Origin: JAAZMI01 sp964603615
GTDB taxonomy: Bacteria > Bacillota > Dethiobacteria > DTU022 > UBA8154
Assembly: GCA_964603615.1 (NCBI GenBank)
Contig: CAZRVU010000005.1
Coordinates: 17,428-81,427, forward strand
Reading direction: 5' to 3'
Length of the DNA: 64,000 nt
Under the pieces are notes generated by a model that was not told the DNA's origin, did not search any database, and worked only from the letters and a program-made list of their open reading frames with translations. Of this stretch, positions 24,361 through 32,012 are shown in pieces. The stretch's first letter is position 1; each line of letters opens with the position of its first letter. The translations under genes and the position numbers were made by a program.

Positions 24361-27150
24361 TTATTTTTTTCGCTTTAAAATACTTGCAAAATAAGGAACA
24401 ACCGAGATGGCAAAAAGAAGGTACCAATCCCGGGCACACAGGGGAAAAGTATTAAAAACACCCCGTAAAAAAGGCTGGTAGATGATGATAACCAGAAGGA
24501 AAAAAGAGAAAATCACCGCCCCGCCCAGTACCCAGTTGCGCCCCGGGCTGATTCTCCAGATCGTCCGCTTTTCAGAACGACACTCAAAAACATGTAAAAG
24601 TTGGGTAATAATCAAAGCGGATAAAGCCATCGTCTGGGCATAAATAAGCATCCCCGTCTGTAGGAAGGCCAGTGCAAAAACAAAGCTAGAGGTTACACCA
24701 ATGGTGACACCACGCAGCAGTATCTTTTTCCATAGCCCCCGGCCCAAGATCCCTTCACGTGGGGAACGGGGAGGGGCCTGCATCACATCATCCTCGGGAG
24801 GCTCTAGGCCTAGAGCTATAGCGGGAAGGCCGTCGGTAACCAGGTTGACCCAGAGAATCTGAATGGGCCGCAGAGGTAGCGGCAACCCCCAAACCACAGC
24901 TAAAAACATGACTAAGATCTCTCCCAGGTTGCAGCCTAGTAGAAAGCGGATAAATTTACGGATGTTTTCATAGATGTTCCGCCCCTCTTCTATGGCGGCA
25001 ACGATCGTTTTAAAATTATCATCGGCTAAAATTAGGCAAGCTGCTTCTTTAGTTACATCAGTTCCCGTTGAACCCATGGCGATGCCGATATCAGCTTCTT
25101 TTACTGCGGGAGCATCGTTAATGCCGTCCCCTGTCATAGCCACAATATGCCCTTGCGCTTTTAGACAGCGGACAATACGCATTTTGTGTTCCGGGTTAAC
25201 CCTGGCAAGGATAGCCAGGCTATCAATAGCTTTAGCAAGTTCTTTTTCGCTAAGATGGTCGAGCTCTTCCCCGGTAATAACCTTGCTGCCGGGACGCAAT
25301 ATGCCCGTCTTTTGCCCGATCGCCATCGCTGTGTGCCGGTGATCACCTGTAATCATCTTAACATCGATTCCTGCACGGATACAGCTTTGAATCGCCTTCA
25401 AGACTGCAGGGCGGGGCGGATCGATCATCCCGCAAAAACCGATGAAGATTAGCCCCGTTTCAACTTCTTCCTCTTTTGAAAGATCGGCCTCCCCCGGTAA
25501 TAAGCGGTAGGCCACAGCCAATGTTCTTAAAGCCTGCGCTGCCATCTTATCAACCTGGGATAGGATCCTTTGGCGATCACCGGGTCCCAAAGGTTTTATC
25601 CGTCCCCCTTCCAGTAGGTAGGAGGATTTTTCCAGCAGGCTTTCAGGTGCACCCTTGACATAAACAACCAGTTCTGCACCTTTTTGGTAGATTACAGACA
25701 TACGTTTCCTGCTGGCATTAAAAGGAAGTTCTTTGATCCGGAAATATTTTTCTTCCAATTCTTCTTTCCAGAAACCGGCTTTTGCCGCACAAACTAAAAG
25801 AGCCCTTTCCAAAGGATCGCCCTGTAACTGCTGCCGGGCCAGTAATTTGGCCGGATCTTTGCCCGCATCCCGGTACAACCCCTGGGCCGGCTTTTGTATC
25901 GCCCCCCACCCCGCTGCAAATGCCTTGTCTTGCAGCCAGCTTTTTGCGCGCGGCAAGTAAGCATTGTTACAGAGGGTCATCCCCAAAAACATTTGTTCTA
26001 GATGTGGCTCTGCCAACGGATCAATTTTTTTTCGAGCAGCGAAAAACTCCCCGCGCAGATCTGCGTCCTCCCCCTCAACAGTATAAAAGTTGCCATTCGC
26101 ATAAATACTTTTCACCGTCAACTTATTTTGGGTAATTGTCCCTGTTTTATCTGCACAGATCACCGTTGCACAACCCAGGGTTTCCACAGCCGGTAAGCGC
26201 CGGACAATAGCTTTACGCCTGACCATGCGCTGGACACCAAGAGCCAGTGAAATAGTGACGATGGCAGGCAAGCCTTCGGGAATAGCCGCTACAGCCAGGG
26301 TGATCCCGGCCATAAACATTTTATAAAGTTCCTCCCCCCGCCAGAGGCCGAGCAGGGCCAGGCCCATACAAAGCAAAAAGCAGGCCGCAACCAGGTATTT
26401 CCCCAGCCTGGCCAAGCGCTTCTGTAAAGGTGTGCTGCCTGTCTCCGCCTCTTGTATGAGAGAAGCAATCCGCCCCATTTCCGTTTCCATGCCAGTGGCA
26501 ACTACAACGCCAAAACCCTGACCATTGACGATAAGAGTGCCGTTAAATACCATATTGCTAGCGTCACCAGGAGAAGAAGGCAAAGCTTTAAGGGTCAGCG
26601 CCTCTTTTTCTACCGGCGTTGATTCGCCCGTTAGTGGCGATTCATCGACCATCAGCGTGACGGCCTGCATCACGCGCAGATCAGCACAAACCCGATCACC
26701 GGCTTCTAGTAAAACAATGTCGCCAGGAACAACTTGCCAGGCAGGGATCTCCCGGCGCAAGCCATCTCGCAATACTTTCTCCCAGGGTGCGGTAAGTTTC
26801 TGAAGAGCTGCAAAAGATCGCTCTGCTTTATATTCTTGTATGAAACCAAGCACTGCATTCAAAATAACAATCACAATAATAGTTAAAGCATCGCTATATT
26901 CCTTTAGCAACCCGGAAATCAACGTGGCCGCCAGCAAGATCAGCACCATAAAATCTCTGAACTGATCGAGAAATATCTCCGTTATCCCTTTTTGCTTTTT
27001 TTTCTGCAGGATGTTTCTGCCCCATTGTTGCAGCCGGCGGGAAGCCTCCGTTTCAGTTAACCCCCGGCCGGGTTCCACCTTAAAAGTGCCATATATTTCC
27101 CCGGGAGGGTAAAGAGACCAAAAAGTAGATCTTTTCATTTTCTCCATCAC
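24361..27150 (-). CDS. P-type cation-transporting ATPase (calcium type)
   Basis: P2-type ATPase, most like bacterial PMCA/SERCA calcium pumps. In order: N-terminal cation ATPase domain (about 20-90), LTGES in the actuator, PEGLPA in helix M4, phosphorylation site DKTGTIT, KGAPE in the nucleotide domain, MITGDH, and GDGINDAPAVKEADIGIAMG. Helices M5-M10 follow with NLVTDGLPAIALGLE. 929 aa. GTG at 27150 is the outermost start; ATG codons at 27147 and 27138 are alternatives. Calcium specificity is inferred from family likeness, not proven. Confidence 0.93.
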   Translation of the reverse strand: MMEKMKRSTFWSLYPPGEIYGTFKVEPGRGLTETEASRRLQQWGRNILQKKKQKGITEIFLDQFRDFMVLILLAATLISGLLKEYSDALTIIVIVILNAVLGFIQEYKAERSFAALQKLTAPWEKVLRDGLRREIPAWQVVPGDIVLLEAGDRVCADLRVMQAVTLMVDESPLTGESTPVEKEALTLKALPSSPGDASNMVFNGTLIVNGQGFGVVVATGMETEMGRIASLIQEAETGSTPLQKRLARLGKYLVAACFLLCMGLALLGLWRGEELYKMFMAGITLAVAAIPEGLPAIVTISLALGVQRMVRRKAIVRRLPAVETLGCATVICADKTGTITQNKLTVKSIYANGNFYTVEGEDADLRGEFFAARKKIDPLAEPHLEQMFLGMTLCNNAYLPRAKSWLQDKAFAAGWGAIQKPAQGLYRDAGKDPAKLLARQQLQGDPLERALLVCAAKAGFWKEELEEKYFRIKELPFNASRKRMSVIYQKGAELVVYVKGAPESLLEKSSYLLEGGRIKPLGPGDRQRILSQVDKMAAQALRTLAVAYRLLPGEADLSKEEEVETGLIFIGFCGMIDPPRPAVLKAIQSCIRAGIDVKMITGDHRHTAMAIGQKTGILRPGSKVITGEELDHLSEKELAKAIDSLAILARVNPEHKMRIVRCLKAQGHIVAMTGDGINDAPAVKEADIGIAMGSTGTDVTKEAACLILADDNFKTIVAAIEEGRNIYENIRKFIRFLLGCNLGEILVMFLAVVWGLPLPLRPIQILWVNLVTDGLPAIALGLEPPEDDVMQAPPRSPREGILGRGLWKKILLRGVTIGVTSSFVFALAFLQTGMLIYAQTMALSALIITQLLHVFECRSEKRTIWRISPGRNWVLGGAVIFSFFLLVIIIYQPFLRGVFNTFPLCARDWYLLFAISVVPYFASILKRKK

Positions 27151-27326
27151 CGTTTATTTTTTCTAGTTAAGGGTTTCACCTGGCCCTGCTGGCAAAATCC
27201 CGTTTTTATTCATATTCCTCTTCGTGGAAGAAAATGTTTGCTTTTTGGTCCAGCGGCAGTTATACTTACTGTGGTATTATCCCCGGGCACTGGTGTATGC
27301 TGTTATACCCATCTGTTTATGCCCGT

Positions 27327-27378
27327 TATAATAGTGGTTGCTACTTTAGGCACGCGCTGAAACCAGGGCGGCAACCAC
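27327..27378 (+). promoter_or_regulatory. rqcH leader: TATAAT box and 8-bp inverted repeat
   Basis: TATAAT at 27327-27332 has only a poor -35 (TTATAC, 18 bp upstream). The likely transcript would start near an inverted repeat, GTGGTTGC (27334-27341) and GCAACCAC (27371-27378). The remaining 27151-27405 gap between the divergent ATPase and rqcH genes shows nothing else I can support. Confidence 0.35.
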
Positions 27379-27405
27379 AAAATATAGCTAAAAGGAGGGA
27401 ATAAA

Positions 27406-29160
27406 GTGGCTTTTGATGCTTTTGTCCTGAATGCCGTTGCCCTAGAAATCGAAGAAAACATCCTTAAAAACGAAGGCCGTTTAAGTAAAATATACCAGCT
27501 AAATCCCCGGGAAATGCTGCTATATTTTAAGGGTAAAGTGCCACCGGAGCCACTTTTTATCTCTATTCACACACAAAGAGGGCGCCTTCATTTTACGCAC
27601 CGTCATTTTAGCCATCCAATGAACCCTCCACCTTTTTGCATGCTCCTGCGTAAACATCTTGGAAACGGTTTACTCGTATCTATGGAACAACCTCCTTTGG
27701 AAAGGATTCTTTATCTACATTTCAACGTTTTAAATACAATGGGGAAAAAAGTACAAAAAACATTGGCCGTAGAAATAATGGGGCGCCACAGCAATCTCCT
27801 CTTGCTGGACACCCCCGATCAAGAAAATAAACAAATCATTCTTGGTGCTCTAAAACCAATACCTTCCTCCCTAAATCGCTACCGGGTACTTTTACCCCGC
27901 CACGTATATTTCCCGCCGCCCCCGCAGGAAAAGCTGCACCCCTTTGCCCTCAACTATGAATATTTCCAGCAGGAAATAAAGAGGTTGGAGGGCCAACCCG
28001 CTGCCGAAGCACTTTTAGCCAACCTGCAGGGGCTTAGCCCCTTTTTAGCGGCAGAGATTGCCGCCAGGTCGGGGTCTACCCTGCTATCAGCCACAGAATC
28101 ATCCGTCCTTTGGCAAAAAATGCAGGAGCTTTTAAATTTTTATCAGGAGAGAAAATGGGAACCGGCCTTATTCCTGGATTCGAAAAACCAACCCCATGAA
28201 TATCACGTCTTGAAACCAGAGCAATCTTTACCCGGCCATCAGCGTCCTTATACTTCGACATGTGCCCTTCTGGATGAATTTTATAGCGTAAAAGAAAGAA
28301 AAGAAGAACAAGCCAGTCTAATTCTTTTACTGTCCCGCAACACAAAACAAGCCCTGCAAAAAAGTAAGCGAAAAGAAAATAATCAGCTTTTGGAGCTGGA
28401 GAAAGCAACCAAAGCCGATTATTACCGCCAGTGCGGAGAATTGCTGCTGATCAATTTGCATCAAATTCCGGAAAAATCCAGTGAAGTCTACCTAAAAAAT
28501 GTCTTCCAAGCAGAAGATGATTACATTAAAATAGAGCTCGACCCACAAGCATCGGCCTCTGTTAATGCCCAGCGCTATTTCCGAAAATATCGTAAGGCTC
28601 TTCAGGGAAAAAAGAAAATTTCCGCCCGGCTGCAACAAACCCGCTTGGAAATATCTTATCTCGAAAACGTACTTTTTTCCCTGGAAAAAACAGATCTAGC
28701 CGTATTAAAGGAGATCAAGGCAGAGTTAATCACAACGGGCTACCTATCTGCCCCCCAAAAAACTCCCCAGAATAATACGAAACCACAGTTGCGCCCTTTA
28801 AAATTTACCTCCTCCCGGGGGGAAGAGATCTTTGTGGGACGCAACAACCTGCAAAATGAATATCTCGTGCATCACTTTGCTGCCAAAACAGATCTTTGGC
28901 TACATACCAAGGATCTGCCAGGAGCCCATATTATTATCAAAGCGGAACGTCCCTGCCAGGAAACAATTGAAGAAGCAGCCCTGTTAGCCGCTTATTATAG
29001 CCGCGGATCTTATTCCTCCAATGTTCCCGTCGACTATACACATGTAAAAAATGTTCGCCGCCTGGGAAACAAACCGGGCCTGGTTACCTATAGCAATTTT
29101 AAAACAAAATATGTCACGCCAGATGAAAAAATATTGCGCCCTTTTTTAAATAAAATTTAG
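27406..29160 (+). CDS. rqcH: Rqc2/NFACT homologue RqcH
   Basis: Ribosome quality control factor; in B. subtilis RqcH binds stalled 50S-peptidyl-tRNA and adds C-terminal alanine tails. Earlier annotated as fibronectin-binding protein. NFACT-N covers about 1-200 (FCMLLRKHLGNGLL), a long helical coiled-coil about 300-455, and NFACT-R the end (VHHFAAKTDLWLHTKDLPGAHIII). GTG start after AAAGGAGGG. 584 aa. Plus strand, divergent from the P-type ATPase and convergent with pyrR. Confidence 0.93.
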   Translation: MAFDAFVLNAVALEIEENILKNEGRLSKIYQLNPREMLLYFKGKVPPEPLFISIHTQRGRLHFTHRHFSHPMNPPPFCMLLRKHLGNGLLVSMEQPPLERILYLHFNVLNTMGKKVQKTLAVEIMGRHSNLLLLDTPDQENKQIILGALKPIPSSLNRYRVLLPRHVYFPPPPQEKLHPFALNYEYFQQEIKRLEGQPAAEALLANLQGLSPFLAAEIAARSGSTLLSATESSVLWQKMQELLNFYQERKWEPALFLDSKNQPHEYHVLKPEQSLPGHQRPYTSTCALLDEFYSVKERKEEQASLILLLSRNTKQALQKSKRKENNQLLELEKATKADYYRQCGELLLINLHQIPEKSSEVYLKNVFQAEDDYIKIELDPQASASVNAQRYFRKYRKALQGKKKISARLQQTRLEISYLENVLFSLEKTDLAVLKEIKAELITTGYLSAPQKTPQNNTKPQLRPLKFTSSRGEEIFVGRNNLQNEYLVHHFAAKTDLWLHTKDLPGAHIIIKAERPCQETIEEAALLAAYYSRGSYSSNVPVDYTHVKNVRRLGNKPGLVTYSNFKTKYVTPDEKILRPFLNKI

Positions 29161-29299
29161 AAATAAAATACCAGTGGCAACCACCGTGCAAAAACGTCAG
29201 GTCCTACTAAAATCCTCCAAACCCCTCCAAACCCAAGGTTTTTTCTGAAAATGTGGGGATTTCCGTTTCGTTCCCGGTTACCGGTTCACCCTCCCTGCT

Positions 29300-29839
29300 T
29301 CATCCTTCTTCTACGATCAAAACCTTTTCTTGAGCATCCACTTCCTGCAAACAAACGGCAATTTTTTCGCTGCGGCTGGTCGGCACATTTTTGCCGACAA
29401 AATCCGGGCGGAGGGGTAGCTCGCGGTGACCGCGATCGATGAGGACAGCCAATTGGATTTGACGCGGCCGGCCCCGATCCATAAGCGCTTCCATAGCCGC
29501 CCTCACAGAGCGGCCCGTATAAAGAACATCATCCACTAAAATCAGAATCTTCCCCGTAACTTCAAAAGGGAAAAAAACAGCTTCTTGGCGTGCCCTGGCC
29601 AGGTCATCGGCCTGCCGGTCATCACGGTAAGGCGTAATATCCAGCAACCCAACGGGAAGCCTTACCCCCTCTATTTCTCTAATCAGACCAGCCAACCTAT
29701 GCGCTAAGGGTTCTCCACGACGTTTTATGCCAACGATGATCAGGTTCGCGGTCCCCTTATTGCGTTCCACGATTTCATGGGCAATGCGTGTCAGAGCCCG
29801 GCGGATACCGTTTGCATCCATGATCTGCCTTTGACGCAT
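29300..29839 (-). CDS. pyrR: Pyrimidine operon attenuator / uracil phosphoribosyltransferase
   Basis: RNA-binding regulator of pyr genes in Firmicutes, with UPRT activity. PRPP motif ILVDDVLYTGRSVRAA is intact, as is VGIKRRGEPLA. 179 aa. ATG start eight bases after GGGAGGAGA and 65 nt inside the rluD reading frame. No pyr structural genes follow; the next gene downstream is the convergent rqcH. Confidence 0.95.
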   Translation of the reverse strand: MRQRQIMDANGIRRALTRIAHEIVERNKGTANLIIVGIKRRGEPLAHRLAGLIREIEGVRLPVGLLDITPYRDDRQADDLARARQEAVFFPFEVTGKILILVDDVLYTGRSVRAAMEALMDRGRPRQIQLAVLIDRGHRELPLRPDFVGKNVPTSRSEKIAVCLQEVDAQEKVLIVEEG

Positions 29840-30755
29840 CGATCTTCTCCTCCCGTTTTAAAAATGCACAGAACTCCTCCCCCGGCTCGGCAATAAATTC
29901 CAGGTATTTTCCACTGCGAGGATGAATAAAGCCCAGCGTTCTGGCATGCAACAACTGTCCTGGCCGGTAAGATGCTTTTTTAGGCCCATAAAGGGGATCC
30001 CCTACAATCGGATAGCCAATGGAGGCAAGGTGCACTCTGATTTGATGCGTCCGGCCTGTTTCTAGTTGTAATGAAAGAAGCGAATATGAACCCAACCGTT
30101 TTAAAACATGAAAATGAGTAATAGACGGGCGGCCCGTCCCGTTTTTCTGGACAGCCATTTTTTTGCGATAATATTTATCTCGCCCCAAAGGTGCATCAAT
30201 GGTTTTATTTCCGGGTGAAGGCCAGCCCTGGACAATAGCCCGGTACTCTCTTTTCACTTTTCTTGCTTTAAGCTGTGCAACGAGATGTTTAAAGGTAGGT
30301 TCATTTTTGGCCACAACTAAAAGTCCGCTGGTATCCTTATCTAAGCGATGGACAATGCCCGGCCTGATTCGATCGCCAATAGCGGAAAGATCGTGGCAGT
30401 GGGCTAGCAGGGCATTGACCAAAGTGCCCCGGCGATGCCCGGCAGCAGGATGTACAACCATCCCCTTGGGCTTATTGACTACCAACAGATCCCTATCTTC
30501 ATAAATTATTTCTAGTGGAATATCCTCCGGCTCGATACGCATAGTTTCCGGGGGAGGAATCCAAACCTCCACTTTTTGTCCTTCCTGCAAACGGTAAGAA
30601 CTCTTTAGTTTCTTTTGGCCGTCAACAAGAACATGACCCCTAAGGCATAGTTTTTGCCAAAATGAACGAGATGAAGAACCACCCCGGTCCGTTAAAAATA
30701 GATCTAGCCTGGTGCCCTTTTCCTCTGCATTAACAATAAATGTTTTCTGTTCCAT
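29775..30755 (-). CDS. rluD: RluD-family 23S rRNA pseudouridine synthase
   Basis: Large-subunit pseudouridine synthase, RluA/RluD family. The N-terminal S4 domain covers about residues 12-75; the catalytic motif GIVHRLDKDTSGLLVVAK holds the nucleophilic Asp; LETGRTHQIRVHLA follows. At 326 aa it has a 20-residue Lys/Cys-rich tail encoded in the overlap with pyrR. The lspA-rluD-pyrR order matches Bacillus. Confidence 0.94.
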   Translation of the reverse strand: MEQKTFIVNAEEKGTRLDLFLTDRGGSSSRSFWQKLCLRGHVLVDGQKKLKSSYRLQEGQKVEVWIPPPETMRIEPEDIPLEIIYEDRDLLVVNKPKGMVVHPAAGHRRGTLVNALLAHCHDLSAIGDRIRPGIVHRLDKDTSGLLVVAKNEPTFKHLVAQLKARKVKREYRAIVQGWPSPGNKTIDAPLGRDKYYRKKMAVQKNGTGRPSITHFHVLKRLGSYSLLSLQLETGRTHQIRVHLASIGYPIVGDPLYGPKKASYRPGQLLHARTLGFIHPRSGKYLEFIAEPGEEFCAFLKREEKIDASKADHGCKRYPPGSDTHCP

Positions 30756-30770
30756 CCAATATTTTCCTTA

Positions 30771-31319
30771 CTATTCTTTTTTACATACACCGGGAAAAGA
30801 TTGTTGCCCCAAACAACCGGCAACCAGCAAAAAAATACCCAGAACCAAAGCCACATCAGCCAAGTTGAAAACTGGCCAAAAACGAAAATCAAGAAAATCA
30901 ACGACATAACCTGTACGCAGCCGATCTCCGAGGTTACCCAAAGCGCCTCCCAAAAGAAAAGCCAGGGCTAAACGGGATAAAAAATAGCGTGTTTTCAGAT
31001 AATGCCCGCCAAAAATAATCAGCAGAATAACCAGCAGTGAAATAACGATGAAAAAAGAAGTTTTGTGGGCCAATAAACCGAAGGCAGCACCCGGATTGCG
31101 CACGTAGGTTAAATGGAAAAAACCCGGGATTAAAGGCCTGGTTTCCCCCGGGTAAAATATCCGGCCAACCCAATATTTACTGAATTGATCACCGGCAAAA
31201 ACAAACAAGACGATCAGTGCAAAGGCCCGGTTTGTCAAATGCAGCTTTTGGAGCCATTGCGCCAGCCCTTGCAGTAAAGAAACGTCTTTCCTGGTGCCAA
31301 ATTTTTCCTCCCCCTGCAT
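30771..31319 (-). CDS. lspA: Lipoprotein signal peptidase II
   Basis: Aspartyl protease that cleaves prolipoprotein signal peptides in the membrane. Four helices (about 33-50, 85-105, 115-132, 150-168). The catalytic Asp residues sit in GNLGDRLRTGYVVDF and FNLADVALVLG. 182 aa; the N-terminal 28 residues go beyond the family core. ATG start after GGAAGGG. Confidence 0.95.
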   Translation of the reverse strand: MQGEEKFGTRKDVSLLQGLAQWLQKLHLTNRAFALIVLFVFAGDQFSKYWVGRIFYPGETRPLIPGFFHLTYVRNPGAAFGLLAHKTSFFIVISLLVILLIIFGGHYLKTRYFLSRLALAFLLGGALGNLGDRLRTGYVVDFLDFRFWPVFNLADVALVLGIFLLVAGCLGQQSFPGVCKKE

Positions 31320-31350
31320 TCCCTTCCTCTCCCCGTTTTCTTTTTTTTAT

Positions 31351-31486
31351 TTGAAGCAAAAATGGCAGGACGCCATTTTTAGGGCCTTTTGAAGAGGACG
31401 TTCAATGGGCCCGGGCGAAAAATTGTCAGTCGCAGGGATGCTGATTTCAGCGAACGCCTTGCAAATAAAGTTTATGCAGTAGAATC
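31351..31486 (-). mobile_element. R1 element copy 2 (inverted, half element)
   Basis: Matches the first ~135 bp of R1 copies 1 and 3 in inverse orientation, ending in the terminal repeat GATTCTACTGC as read on the minus strand. It keeps both GTCCT hairpins and the 14-mer, then stops just after the second hairpin; the distal half is lost. It fills most of the gap between the DUF5665 gene and lspA, and the DUF5665 stop codon straddles its boundary. Confidence 0.75.
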
Positions 31487-31886
31487 ATAGATAGGTAAGA
31501 ACAATACGCACTAGATCGGCAATAAAATCCCCGATGAGCGGCAGCCTCAAAACCACCAGTTTTTGCAATATATAGAGGACGAGGGCACCCAGAATAGTCA
31601 TACCGAAAACAATCCCTAAACCACGGACAACGCCCCCTAAAAAATTGACCATAAAATAACGCCGGGGATTGTTCAGTTGTTCCAGGTAGGCAGCTATATT
31701 GTATTTTTCCATTTGTAGTGAAAGCTCCGCCAATCTAGCCAAAAGTTTGCGCCGGCTTTTTTCTTCTTTTTCCGCCAGGCTTTCTACGCAGCAATTTGCG
31801 TCACAGTGACTATCATCGCCATAGTTTTTATCGCAATAGTATTCGTCGCAGTTTTTTCCATCGCGGTGGTTTTCATCCGCTTGCAA
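31485..31886 (-). CDS. DUF5665 membrane protein with Cys/Asp repeat
   Basis: Function unknown. The C-terminal two thirds (about 45-133) fits DUF5665: YNIAAYLEQLNNPRRYF, then NFLGGVVRGLGIVFG, then two hydrophobic segments. The first 40 residues are five copies of a five-residue pattern [HNY]-[CRG]-D-x-x. TTG start at 31886, seven bases after GGAG. The stop TGA lies in the end of an R1 repeat, so the original C-terminus may have been altered. Same strand as lspA downstream and ileS upstream. Confidence 0.7.
   Translation of the reverse strand: MQADENHRDGKNCDEYYCDKNYGDDSHCDANCCVESLAEKEEKSRRKLLARLAELSLQMEKYNIAAYLEQLNNPRRYFMVNFLGGVVRGLGIVFGMTILGALVLYILQKLVVLRLPLIGDFIADLVRIVLTYL
31788..31868 (-). 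repeat. 15-bp tandem repeat inside the DUF5665 gene
   Basis: About five degenerate in-frame 15 nt units on the minus strand, each centred on GCGAY. They encode HRDGK, NCDEY, YCDKN, YGDDS and HCDAN. The region is unlike the rest of the protein and suggests recent slippage expansion. Confidence 0.7.
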
Positions 31887-32012
31887 AAATTTACTCCATT
31901 CCCTTTTCAGAAATTTTTGCTGCTCTTTATCTTGACCTTGAAACTTCTTCTACACTTATACTTATATTTACCCGGGGGGGGAATTTTTACTCTTTAGTTT
32001 AGGATGAGGAAC

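Noticed and set aside
27151..27405. A further small gene between the ATPase and rqcH
   Set aside because: No ORF with an SD on either strand.
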